This document shows positions 39,370 through 49,707 of a stretch of DNA of 64,000 bases, one piece after another; positions within the stretch are counted from its first letter, which is position 1; every line of letters starts with the position of its first letter. Source of the DNA: Apiospora phragmitis (Eukaryota; Ascomycota; Sordariomycetes; Amphisphaeriales; Apiosporaceae); assembly GCA_038363925.1 (NCBI GenBank), contig JAQQWL010000002.1:558001-622000 (forward strand). Reading direction: 5' to 3'. Under the pieces are notes generated by a model, which was not told the origin of the DNA, made no database searches, and was given only the letters and a program-made list of their open reading frames with translations. A program made the translations under genes and the position numbers.

Positions 39370-41349
39370 TAATTAATAAATCTAGAATCTAATACGCGGC
39401 TTAAAATATATTCCGCTTAACCTTTATTATATAAAGATATATATTTTAATCGATAACTTATTTACGAATAACGAGAACTTAACCTCCTAGCTTAGATACT
39501 TAATCTTATTAAGCTAGGAGATATATCGTACGAAAGACTAGTTTAAAATTTAAAGTAATATTATTTACTAAAGCTCGACTAAATATAAAAGAGTTACCCG
39601 GAGCGTATTAATTAACGAGCTATACGGAATAATTTTTAATATAAATAACGGTATCGTATTAAGTATCACGTTTAAAAAAGATCGTATAAACCTTAAGATT
39701 TTAAAATATATTAATAACGTTTTATATAAATTCGAGGTCTCTTTATAACTACTTAATTAAACTAGGTATAATAAATAAAAAAAGGCTTATAATTAATATT
39801 ATATCTTTTAAAAAGTTATATAAAAAAAGGAGATCTCGTAAATTTATTATATTAATAATAAAGATAACCCGGTAAACGCTTTTACTAAAGTATCCCTAAA
39901 TAAGGCCCTCGAGTAAATAATCTCGACGAATAGCCTTACCGTATATATAAAAGCGTATATCGAGCGGCTAGACTTATACGGCGAGTAAGAAAAAAGAGAT
40001 ACGATCTTTAATAAAATATAACGTAATTTAGTATATAAAAACGCGTATTTATTATTATTATTATTTTTAAACAGTTTTTTTTTTAATTTATAACGGGAAA
40101 AAAAACGCGTTAACGCATAATAATTTTTCTTTAATACCGTTATTATTATTAAATAACTAGAATAACTAATTAAAGAGACTTATTATTTAATAAAAATAAT
40201 ATTAAGAAGGTATAATATTATTTATACGGCTTAAGTAGGTACCGAATACCGGATTAGCGTAACCCATCCGTACGAGACCCTTACGACGAGAAGACTCGTT
40301 TTAATAAGGGGAGCTGGCCAAGTTTATTATTAAAATAAAAAGTTACTAATATTAGAATAGTAAGAACTAAGGGTTTTTATATTATTTTAAAAAAAGTTTT
40401 ATATATTTACGCGTATAAACCCTTTTTTTATTTTATTAAGAGGAGTATACGATACCCCTCGTAGCTCGTATTAAAAATAGATATAAATAATAGAATAAAA
40501 ACGATTAAACCCCGATTAAAACCGGAACCACCGTACGTACGAGAGCTCATTTAATAATAATATCCGTAGTTTTTAATATCTTTTTTTATTAGTTTTAATT
40601 AACGTAACGTTAATTTACCTATTAAACCTTCTTAATTTATTCCTCGATCTTTTATAATTACCGATAATATTCTTTATATAATATCGCTTTTTACGTGCCG
40701 ATTAACCTTTTTAAAAGCTTAATATTTAAAGATAAATTAAGGTATCCCTTTTTAACTTCGTTACTTTATATAAGTCCTCTCGTTTTAAGTAATAATTAAT
40801 TAAACTTTTTAAAAAACTTAATTAAATCTTTCCCTCGTTATTTAATCGTATTAAGCCGGCTAATAGTTTTCGTATAACGTAAAAGGTTTAAGAAAGTTAT
40901 ACGAAAAAAGGTTTTAAATTCCTCTTAGGTAAGGCTGTTTAGATTAGACTCCTGCGTAGTTTAAATCTATAATAAAGCTTTAATAGCTGCCTTTTTTTTA
41001 AATCGGTTAAAAATATATTATATAAGCTAGTAGTTATTATTAATTATATCTTTATTAATTTTAATCTTCGCCGTTAATTTAGCTTCGAATTAAGGGTAAA
41101 ATAATAAGTCTTCTTTAATAAAAGGGAGGGGTCGAGTAGCCGCGCGCGAGGTTTCTATATAACTAGAGTAACCGGCTGCGGTAATTAAGGTTCGACGGCT
41201 AGTAATATTTATCGTATAAGTATTACTTCTCGTAATAACTAGTTCTCTTCTCGTAATATTTATACTATTGCATTTAATTCTTAAAACTAGGCCAGGAATT
41301 ATTCGTATAAAGGTTATGCTATTATATAAAAAAAACGAGAGAATTTTAA

Positions 41350-41599
41350 TATAAGGGTTTAAACTAAGTAGTACACTTTAACGTTTATTATCTCTAATTA
41401 TAAGAAGAATTCTTTAAAAAGAGAAAGATTCTTCCTAATTACCGTATAAATATTACCTATTTATATACGTGCTTCTATTTTAGTGCGTATATGCTCGGCA
41501 TTTCTAATAGGTTCTATAGGAAGCTAGAAATGCTGATCAGTGGGTCGCAAAGGGGCCACGGGCCCCTAAGTCTTATTGACAGGGGTTCATCCCATAACA
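41350..41599. repeat. right LTR of the outermost element
   Basis: Direct repeat of 22092-22340. It begins TATAAGGGT (TG mutated to TA) and ends CCCATAACA. Its last ~100 bp, from ~41500, are not RIP-mutated, the reverse of the left copy. Confidence 0.85.
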
Positions 41600-41604
41600 G
41601 TCGC

Positions 41605-42593
41605 TCTCTCTTCTTAAAAATGTAATATATATGAAGTTCTCTGTCGGCCACACTGGGGCTGGAGAGCCAGAAACATAACTGCACTACACAGGGCCATGGT
41701 GATAGTGGACGTGCATTACCCCAGATCGTAAGCATCTGGGGAATAGCCGTTTGGTCTATCAATTCGGAATACACTCCAAGGGAGGTCCAACATTGGAACT
41801 ACTGGTAAAAGAGGTCGTTTGCCAGTTGTCTTGCGGAGAAGATCTTGGCCGCCCTGGTTTCTTAGCTGCAACTGCCCCCTGTTCCCCAGACCAAACGAGC
41901 TCCGAATTCGTAGAAGGGGGCGAGCCAACCTCCTACTTCCACCACCGGATTTTCTCGGAGTCCCCACAACCCCGGCCCAACAGGGCATAAGCAGCATGTT
42001 GGATATCAACAGTCCCACTCAAACGGCTCAGCTCCACGTTGACAGACGCCAAGGTAAGTCGCATAATGTCCCCCTATTTTGATTAAAGGAGAGCGGCGTG
42101 GACATTGGCACATGTGGAGACACAATATGACCTCTGCTCGAAGAGACGCCTACCCTTTGTAATAAGATAGACGCCCTGAACCGGCCGGGATAATAGTCGA
42201 TGGCACCCGCATGGCTTCATTAGCATGCGTGAAAGAGCGATAAAGAAGCCACCAATGTCAGGAAAAGGCAGTCCTACACTGCTCCAAACCACCATCATCC
42301 TACAGGGCCATATTTCCCTTTCTCGCCAAGGATCTAGACCAGGCATCCTATCCGTGCCGCAATCCTGTGCCGCGTACTGCGGCGTAGTATCTTCCATCCC
42401 ACCAAGCAGAGCGGTCCATTGTCGTCCAAGTTGGAATCGGACAACGAACTTCGCGTGGAATTACGTTTGGGATGCTCCCATATGGTGCCACTTTCGTGTT
42501 TACATCCCTGAGTGAACACACACAGTCGGTACGCTTTGACCGAGCTGTTTGAATCCGGTAGCAATGGAGGGCCAAGACTCACCAGTGGCTGGC
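41605..42593. other. intergenic right of the nest
   Basis: Normal-composition DNA starts abruptly at the end of the LTR. Short frames on both strands have no motifs. This is the upstream region of the secreted-protein gene at 42722. Confidence 0.5.
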
Positions 42594-42600
42594 TATATAA
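42594..42600 (+). promoter_or_regulatory. TATA box of the small secreted protein gene
   Basis: TATATAA, 122 bp before the ATG at 42722. A CA/CT-rich leader (ACCAACCGACCTACTC) and the context TAATCAAA before the ATG follow. Spacing and context fit a fungal core promoter. Confidence 0.6.
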
Positions 42601-42721
42601 GGGCATACCTCCCGCTACAATGAGGAGTTAGCAACCAGACCATAGCAAGAAGTTCACCAACCGACCTACTCAAAACAACCCTTCTATACCGCCATTCCTG
42701 CCATCTACTATTGTAATCAAA

Positions 42722-43074
42722 ATGAGGCTTGCGGCAATCATTCTCTCCATCGCCCTGTGCCAATCGGCCTTCGCCAAGTGTGGCAGCAAAATGCCAGAGG
42801 GGTCAACCATCTGCGGGTAAGTATTTCTTCACCTCAGGGAGACATGCTCTCTAAGCCCTTCTTCCCCCTTCACCCCCTTCCCCTCTTCCAACCTAAACTG
42901 GTCAACTCATCTGCTGCATTTCATATGCAGGTCAAGTTGCTGATAAATACTTTCCGTGAACGTAGTGACGCTGGCTGGGCAGTATACCAATGCATGGGCG
43001 ATTTCCTGGAAAAGGTCGGAGATTGCAAGTACCCCGATGAGCCGTGCAGAGCTGGCGTCTGCAACGGGCCTTGA
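42722..43074 (+). CDS. small cysteine-rich secreted protein, effector candidate
   Basis: Two exons, 42722-42816 and 42966-43074; 67 aa. The donor is GTAAGT, branch CTGAT at 42940-42944, acceptor CGTAG. The other obvious acceptor (ATGCAG at 42930) would lead to a stop after three codons, so the downstream one is preferred. Residues 1-18 (MRLAAIILSIALCQSAFA) are a classic signal peptide. The mature chain of about 49 residues has six cysteines (positions 20, 31, 41, 52, 59, 64), enough for three disulfides: KCGSKMPEGSTICGD, WAVYQCMGDFLEKVGDC and YPDEPCRAGVC. No catalytic motif is seen. Size, cysteine count and position 1.1 kb from a RIP-mutated transposon nest fit the profile of a fungal effector or antimicrobial-like peptide. 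The function is inferred only from this profile; I recognise no family. Confidence 0.75.
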
Positions 43075-45012
43075 AAGTGTTGGAGTTGGCTGCAACTCCC
43101 AGTCGATCCTTACAGAAGTCGAAAGGGGTTGATGGGTTTAAACATGTGGTTGAGTTGTTAAAAGGGGATCAATGGGTGCGTTGACGTGTAAGGGTGAACT
43201 TTTTGCTGGTCTAGATATGCCGCCGGGCTGGAACAAATCACTAGTTCATTACAATTATTGGATTACAGCAAGATCATATTGAACTTGCTTCGAATCGTTC
43301 CCTATGATGTCGGTATCTGCATATCTCTGTCGGAGCATAATAGTGAATACTTGCTGCATATTTTCCGCCTCTGATACAGCACACTTGCGTCTCGGACGCC
43401 CAGTTAATTCCCCAAGATCGGCTCGTCATCACCCCCACCAGAGCCCATGGCGGCATACATCATATCGAATGGGTACCATCTAGACGCTTCCGAGTTCCTG
43501 CTACAGCCTTACGATTTCCTCGAAGAAGCGGGGGTCTTTGTCCGCGGTCTCCCGCGTAGACAAATTGGGCCCCGGTATTCCCGGGTTTGGCCGCGGAGCT
43601 GTAGCCCCTCGGTCAGCCAGACCACGTGCTCTCCTACGGAAGCGGTACCATGGGGCCTCACGAGCGATTCCTGCTTGAATCGGTTATCACAAGAAAACCG
43701 CTGTTGGCACCCTACGGGGGTGAGCGGACCGAAAGCAGCGGAGCCTTCGGCCTCAGCTTCCGAGGCGCGGGCTACCTACTGAGCGACATGAAGTTGGGAT
43801 CAATCCTCTCTAAAGCCGACTCGGCCGAGCAAGTCAGGAATAGACCATCACGGATTGGGACAAGCTGCTGTGTGACTAAGACAGACTGCGAAGCTGAACC
43901 TGACAGAGAGTTCCATCGGTTGCGGGGTGTCAGCCGGGTAAATTGTACGTTGTAGCCCCTGACGTCTCCTCGAATTGTCAATGTTTCTTTCATTGTACGG
44001 TTGTTGGATAGGGAAATATACAATGCACTACGGAATCAACCGGCACACAATACTCGTGCTCCAATGCATTAGCGGTAGGTGGCTTGTCGCGTTTATGTCT
44101 GCCTAGTAATGGAGCAGTAGTCGGGTACGGACGGAGTTGACAGTGGGTCCTCCATGCCCGACGGGATCTCGGACAAACTCCTGCCAACTCCGGGGCGTCC
44201 GTTGGCCAGATTACTCCAAGCATGCCCATACACTTGGTGCTAGACCTGGACTCTGCTTACTTCGCAATGCCACACAATTAATCCCTGGTTATCCCTGGCA
44301 AGAAAACGATCCCCCATTGACTGCGCGCTTCGATAAGCTGCCAACGCGTACGCCAAGTGTCACGCTTGCCGCGCTGGACTAATTATTTGACATCATTGAC
44401 CAGGACGCAGGTATCCGTACCACCACCAGGAATATATGGCCACCATGTCCTATTAGCGCTAGGATAAGACATGCCAATGAGCACGCGGGTGGTGGTTTCG
44501 AGGGGTTGCAGGCGTTTCCGGTGCAACACCAGACCACAGGGATGGGATGTAGAGGTACCTTCTCGGTTTCGCGTCTGACAGGGCAGGCAAGGGGGTGGTA
44601 CCGCTTTACCGGGGAGAGGGAGAGAGACTACGTGAGTAGGAATTGCGACGCGGGGGGAGGGGCAACGAGGAAACCCGCATAGCTCGGCTTCGGGCTCGGA
44701 ATAATAGGACAATGGATGACACCATGGTAGAGTTCCATTCATCATACATATAGATATATCGTTTCCCTCTTTCATTAATAAAACTCGGGTCCAACAGCAA
44801 GCCCCCTTACTTACACTTGTGCCGAGGTCTTTGCTCTACGCCCCTCGCAAAAGCAGGCGTCGTATGATTGATGAGTCATAAAATCCTGCTTATGTCTGGT
44901 CCCAGAACCCTGGGCCTGCTGCTACCTACTCCAACTCCACAGACACCGAATCCTGCCTCATTGAACGCTCCGCAATACACACGACCATAGACGACCTGCT
45001 TGCACCATCATC
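43075..45012. other. intergenic, no supported gene
   Basis: Between 43447 and 43955 two overlapping forward frames look mildly protein-like (SEFLLQPYDFLEEAGVFVRG; GPHERFLLESVI) and may be parts of one decayed gene, but I cannot assign them. The rest shows nothing. The 5' leader of the P450 (from ~44880) is C-rich. Confidence 0.4.
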
Positions 45013-46841
45013 ATGGACCTGAACAACCACACGGCCAAGGCGGCGCTGGTCACCCGACGCCAGCTACTCCTCGGCCTCATCGTCGCCCTACTCCTCCTCT
45101 GGACAGCGCGGCGCACGAACCTCTACCTAACACGGCGCCGCTTCAAACAACAACACGGCTGCCGCCCCGTCCGCAAGCGCTTCCGCAACCGGGACCCGAT
45201 CCTCGGCCTCGACGCCGTCTGGGGCGCCGTGCAGCGGGGCCAAGCCGGCACCATGCTCGAGTGGCTGCACTGGCGCAACAGCACGTACGGCCCCACCTTC
45301 GCGGCGCGCATGGGCCTACACCTACCCGGGTCCGCCGGGGGCGACGCCGTCGTCACGACGGACCGGAGAACATCAAGGCCGTGCTCGCGACGCGCTTCCA
45401 CGCCTTCGGCCACGGCGACACGCGCACCGGCTCCTTCGGCCCCCTGCTGGGCCGCGGCATTTTTGTCAGCGACGGCGCGCGCTGGCACGAGTCGCGGAGC
45501 TTGTTGCGGCCCAACTTCGCGCGCGAGCAGATCGCGGACCTCGCGCAGCTCGAGCGCCACCTGGGCCTGTTCCTCTCGCTCGTGCCCGGGAGCGGCGACA
45601 TCACGATCGACCTGCAGACGCTCTTCTTCCGCCTGACCATCGACACGGCGTCCGAGTTCCTGTTCGGGACCTCGGTCGACTCCCTGCGCGCGCTTAAGGA
45701 GAGCGGCGGCCTCATTGGAAATGGCGGCACGAAAACGTCGGACTCGGCCTTCGCCGAGGCCATGAACGACGCCCAGTCCGATATCCTGCTGCGCGCTAGG
45801 CTCAGCTGGTTCTACCACCTGCAGTCGCACCCGCGCGGCGCGGCGGCCGTCAAGTTCGTGCACACGCGTACGTGGACCAGTTCGTGGACGAGGCGGTGCG
45901 GCAGCGCGAAGCCCTGGACCTGGAGAAGAGCGGCAGCAGCGCCGTGGGCGAGAAGTACGTCTTCCTCCGCGAGCTGGCCAAGGCCACCAAGGACCGCAAA
46001 GTGATCCGGGACGAGCTCCTCAATATCCTGCTGGCGGGCCGCGACACCACGGCCTCGCTGCTGAGCAACTTGTTCTTCGTCCTCGCGAAGCGGCCTGATA
46101 TCTGGGCCAAGCTCCAGGCCGAGGTGGCCGGGCTCGAGGGGCGGCTGCCCACGTACGAGACGCTGAAGAATCTCAAGTACGTCAAGTACTGTCTAAACGA
46201 ATGTGGGTCTACCTCCTCCCTCTTCAACAACGATCCATGAAACCCCTTTTCCGTTACTATATATATCGAGCTGTCTCAGGAGTAAAGATAATTACTGACG
46301 CTCGAATGTTTCTACTCAGCCCTCCGCCTCCACCCCGTCGTCCCCCTGAACAACAAACAAGCCATGGAGGACACGGTACTCCCGCGCGGCGGCGGCCTCG
46401 ACGGGCAGTCCCCTTATTCGTGCCCAAGGGCACCGTCGTGGCCTGGTCTGTCTACACGCTGCACCGGCGCCGCGAGTACTACGGCGACGACGCCGACGAG
46501 TTCCGCCCCGAGCGCTGGGAGACGCTGCGGCCGAGCTGGGAGTACCTGCCCTTCAACGGCGGGCCCCGGATCTGCGTCGGACGTGAGTTCTTGCCTTTTC
46601 CCTTTATCTCCTTTCTTCCGCTTTTCGAAAGTGAATGGACTCACAATTGGTGCTAATTATTCGTGTCCCCCCTCATACAGAACAATACGCCTTGACCGAG
46701 GCGGCGTACGTCACGACCCGCCTCATCCAAGAGTTCGAGCGCATCGAGAGCCGCGACCCGGGCCCGTGGGTCGAAAGTGTGGGTTTGACGGTGTGCTCGA
46801 GGAACGGCACAAAGGTTGGCTTGTATCGCGTTTCGTCGTAA
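45013..46841 (+). pseudogene. cytochrome P450, CYP52-like, with three 1-bp frameshifts
   Basis: A class II fungal P450 of the alkane/fatty-acid omega-hydroxylase type, by the heme block [19 protein letters not shown]. The start has a membrane anchor (RRQLLLGLIVALLLLW, residues ~16-31) and a basic RRRFKQQHGC linker. The I-helix is LAGRDTTAS, and the ExxR is NESLR, formed across intron 1. Introns are 46203-46319 (GTGGGT...CTCAG) and 46583-46680 (GTGAGT...TACAG). The frame shifts three times by a missing base: at ~45363 (CC where CCC restores PENIKAVLATRF), at ~45866 (before YVDQFVDEAV) and at 46410-46413 (CCCC where CCCCC restores [10 protein letters not shown]). Every motif is otherwise intact and the codon use is normal, so indel error in C-runs is as likely as true loss. 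Confidence 0.8.
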
Positions 46842-47143
46842 GGCTATTGGCTTAATTAACGGTTGGAGTCGATTTTGCTGGCTGTCATATATATCTTAAT
46901 GGGTGGAAGATATCTAGTTGAGAACTTTGCGTATACCCCCCCTTAATGAGTTCATCCTGTAATATTTCATACTTCCACACATTTCAAGAACCTACAAGTC
47001 TGAACATAAAGGAACTTAACTGTTGTAGCCAGAATATAACCAACTGCCACTTTAATGTTGATTAAGCTGCATCCCTAATCCATAAACTCGAGATCGAAGC
47101 ACCCGTTATTCTGTAATGGAACAAGTAACATCATTGCCAATAC
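46842..47143. other. intergenic between convergent P450 and secreted-protein genes
   Basis: Three hundred bases of 3' flank shared by two convergent genes. AT-rich, no gene seen. Confidence 0.5.
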
Positions 47144-47757
47144 TCAACAAGAGAAAGAACAGTCCATGTCAATCGTGGAATTATCCAACCCCTGATCCCA
47201 ATCGCCAACCTTGCAACGGCGGTTTTGGGTGCCGGCCTCGCCGGAGACCCATTGCTGGCCATCGTACTGGAAGGAAGCCTGCGGGGGCGAGTTCAGGTCA
47301 GTAATATATAACCTAATATGCTCATCTCATTGCATACTACTACTACTACGGAAGGAAAATTTGCTAAGACGGCATGCTGGTCACTCATAGAAAACAAGAA
47401 GAAGAGGAGACTTCACCGGACTGTCGGCGTCGTAGACCACGTCAACGAGCAGCCGATCAGGGCAGGCCGCTGCCCCCTATACTGACAGACATAGTATCAC
47501 CCCTGCTTGCGCCGAAATTTTGCTGGGTTAATACCAGCCCCTGGTCGGCGTCGAGGACCTTGACGGTTGCCCAGCGGTCGATGCTCGTCTGGGTGATGCG
47601 AACGTGGACGCCGCACTGGCCGCCCGTGAAACGCTCCTCGACTGTTGCTATCTTCTTCTTATCATTGGCAGCGTCGCCGTGGGAGGGAGCTGTCGCTGCT
47701 GGGGGACGTGTCGGCGAGGCCGAGGGTGGTCATGAAGAAGACGATGATGGCGTGCAT
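47144..47757 (-). pseudogene. second small secreted protein, two exons, frameshifted
   Basis: Read on the minus strand: signal peptide MHAIIVFFMTTLGLADTSP, then a frame change at a run of five G on the + strand (47701-47705; four would keep frame), then a domain with ATVEERFTGGQCGVHVRI and IDRWATVKVLDADQGLVLT. Another one-base slip near 47460 leads to RLLVDVVYDADSP. An intron at 47416-47279 (GTGAAG, branch CTGAC, CGCAG) joins in frame to ASFQYDGQQWVSGEAG, then NRRCKVGDWDQG, ending CSFSC. Four cysteines lie in the mature part (GGQC, RRC, DC, SC). Length is about 145 residues. Paired short beta-like segments and a Cys-terminated tail resemble small fungal secreted proteins of unknown role. No long ORF covers it because of the two slips and the intron. 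Confidence 0.6.
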
Positions 47758-48591
47758 CTTAGTATTCCTTTTTGGTGGTGTCTTAAAATATGTTGATAGA
47801 TGGCGGTTGCGGTCCAGTGATGATGATGGAGTGTGCTCAATCTATGTTGGTCAGAAGGTTGAGTGTGTACTGTTATCACTAAGGGATGAGATCTCTAAGG
47901 GATGAATGCGTTGCTGTATCGTAACGAGGATGGAGATGGTGAAACTTTGAATGAGGGTTTCTCTTTTCTTGTCCACCGCACACGGAGCCTCCTACTTATA
48001 AATTGGAAGAAATACGTTTGCCATACACATCAGCGATTTGCTAAATATACCGTCACCAGGACGCTTTATCTTATTCCGACACATTGTAACACAGAGTGCC
48101 TCGGCGCGGTTAATATGGCTCATTAGAGAATGCTGGGGGTGTTTGCATTGTACAACTCTTGTTCTGTACGCCAGCACTGAAGACGTACAAGTAGGCGAGA
48201 TTGATATGAAGAAGCAATCGCATGTTTCCATGGTATTCAATTATACGTCACTTGCACCCACCCTCAATCTGCTGCTAAAACTATTCCGTGCCCTAGTAGG
48301 TATGTATAGCTATACATGTGACTGGGTGGCAAGGAAGGGGAATCATATCGAAAGAAAGATAATTATTGCTTTGCTTACACATGGACTGCAAGCTGAAGTA
48401 GACTAGGACTGGGCAAGACTAGAAACCTTTCTATATGCCAATATGGTGTATTCATCCCTCCTTTGTATATCAACCATGTTTGTAATACGAAAGGCCTGCC
48501 TGGTCTGTCCAGGGGCCAACATTTTCTAACTAAACATTAAGTCCAAAATCCCCCTGACATTATACCCCAAACGCTGACATGTTGCCTGCGC
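47758..48591. other. intergenic, no gene seen
   Basis: 5' flank of the secreted protein gene and 3' flank of the GH76 gene. The frames at 47902-48406 have no motifs. Confidence 0.45.
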
Positions 48592-49707
48592 CTATGGAAG
48601 CCCCAAAGTAGCGATGAGCAGGCTCACAGCACTAACCTGTTTGCCCAGATCCCGGCCGTCGAACGGGTTCTGCCAAACCCCTCCGTAGAAGTCGGACCCA
48701 TTGCGAGCATTGCTATACATGGTCTGCTCATTGGTCCGGATGTACTCGCTGTAGCGCCTGTCGGGCAGCGCCTTGTTGAGCTTCGCCAGACGGTTCATGA
48801 AGATCCCCTTGAATGACCAACCATTAGTGCCACAAGGGTTTGAATCTGTACATGTTTCCGTCAGGATCCCGCCCGGGGAGAGGGTCAAACTGCCCACCAC
48901 GGCGTCGGCGATCTTGCAGGCGGTGTCGAGATACCCCTGATCGCCCGTCGCCTTATGAAGCTCGACAAGACCGCCGAGGACGACGCCCTGGTTGTACGTC
49001 CAGACGGAAGCATTGTTGTTGAGGCACACCGAGGAATCATTGCTCTGGGGATCAAGAAGGCCGTCGTTGATGAGCCACTGTGAGTTGATCATGCCGCTCG
49101 AGTTGAACCATTGCCATTGGCTCAGGCTCCGGTTCAGATAGAAAGTATCGCCAGGAATGAGGTTGTGCAAGGAAGCAGTCAACTCGAGGTACAGTACGTT
49201 GCTGATAGCGTTCTTGTAAGAGAGGCTTGGTATGCTCCAAATCAGACCACCTTTGCAAGTGTCTGGCAACCAGTACTGGTATATGTAGGCCTCATCTTCT
49301 TTGGCGATGTATAGGTAGGTGCTATTTCCGGTCAACTCGTACATGCGGAGCAGAGCCAGAGCCCACCAGCCAGTATCATCTGTACTGTCGGCGCGGAAGT
49401 CCCCCATGCCATCGGGCCACCATGCAAGGGGGGCGCGTTGGATGTCGATGGTATGCTGGGCTTGGGCCAGGTAATCTCTAGAGCCCGTGAGTTGTGTGTA
49501 GTCCAGAATGGCCTGTAAAGCAATGCCGCTGTACCACCAATTAACAGTAGGGTCCCATCGTCCTGTCGGTTTGTCATAAAACGTGTTCAAGGCGTTGATT
49601 GCGGCCTGCGTCGCATCCAGAATTGCGGAGGGCTGTGGTACACTCAGACTTGTAGCAAGATTTGAGAATAACAGGCATGATGGCGAGAAAAGCCGTGCCA
49701 ACTTCAT
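48592..49707 (-). CDS. GH76 family alpha-1,6-mannanase, secreted
   Basis: A single exon of 371 aa from ATG 49707. The family hydrolyses or transglycosylates alpha-1,6-mannan of fungal walls. A signal peptide of about 20-23 residues (LARLFSPSCLLFSNLATS) is followed by the (alpha/alpha)6 barrel: WWYSGIALQAILDYTQLTG, then the catalytic Asp pair at ~110-111 in DSTDDTGWWALALLRMYELT, then VWTYNQGVVLGGLVELHKAT and GWSFKGIFMNRLAKL. Several N-glycosylation sites occur (NST, NRS, NSS, NDS, NGS). The length is near the lower end for the family. There is no GPI-attachment tail like that of Dcw1/Dfg5, so secretion to the medium is more likely than wall anchoring. The frame is intact, unlike neighbouring genes. 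Confidence 0.88.
   Translation of the reverse strand: MKLARLFSPSCLLFSNLATSLSVPQPSAILDATQAAINALNTFYDKPTGRWDPTVNWWYSGIALQAILDYTQLTGSRDYLAQAQHTIDIQRAPLAWWPDGMGDFRADSTDDTGWWALALLRMYELTGNSTYLYIAKEDEAYIYQYWLPDTCKGGLIWSIPSLSYKNAISNVLYLELTASLHNLIPGDTFYLNRSLSQWQWFNSSGMINSQWLINDGLLDPQSNDSSVCLNNNASVWTYNQGVVLGGLVELHKATGDQGYLDTACKIADAVVGSLTLSPGGILTETCTDSNPCGTNGWSFKGIFMNRLAKLNKALPDRRYSEYIRTNEQTMYSNARNGSDFYGGVWQNPFDGRDLGKQVSAVSLLIATLGLP

Larger units (their letters stand above)
27529..40556 (+). mobile_element. Ty1/copia retrotransposon, RIP-mutated, with three nested insertions
   Basis: LTRs of 207 bp at 27529-27735 (TGTTGGAACAGC...) and 40350-40556 are flanked by the duplication ATAAT at 27524-27528 and 40557-40561. 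Subtracting the inner copia and two DNA transposons leaves about 6.1 kb, the size expected for a full copia element. Copia identity comes from a gag zinc-knuckle-like stretch (CRIYYK then NHLAEE, ~31420-31475) and a 3' pol block resembling the RNase H end (NNKDNPVNAFTK, ~39850-39885) just before the right LTR. All frames are broken by RIP stops. Sense is +, judged from both blocks. Confidence 0.8.
22092..41599. mobile_element. outermost LTR retrotransposon carrying a nest of insertions
   Basis: Two direct LTRs of 249-250 bp (22092-22340 and 41350-41599), with ends consistent with TG...CA, are flanked by a perfect 5-bp duplication, GTCGC, at 22087-22091 and 41600-41604. The 19.5-kb interior is mostly AT-rich with CpA and TpG nearly absent and CpG retained, the signature of RIP, and every reading frame is full of stops. 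Removing the nested copia (27529-40556) leaves about 6.5 kb, a normal LTR element size. Ty3/gypsy reverse transcriptase is recognisable on the minus strand at ~25480-25740. This would fit an element in minus orientation with gag towards the right LTR, although the inverted-arm unit complicates which DNA belongs to it. Confidence 0.85.

Noticed and set aside
43447..43955. Possible decayed gene in two overlapping forward frames
   Set aside because: Only faint protein-like character and no recognisable family; left as a note in the intergenic entry.
45123..45863. 246-codon minus frame
   Set aside because: Antisense shadow of the P450, whose conserved motifs lie on the plus strand.
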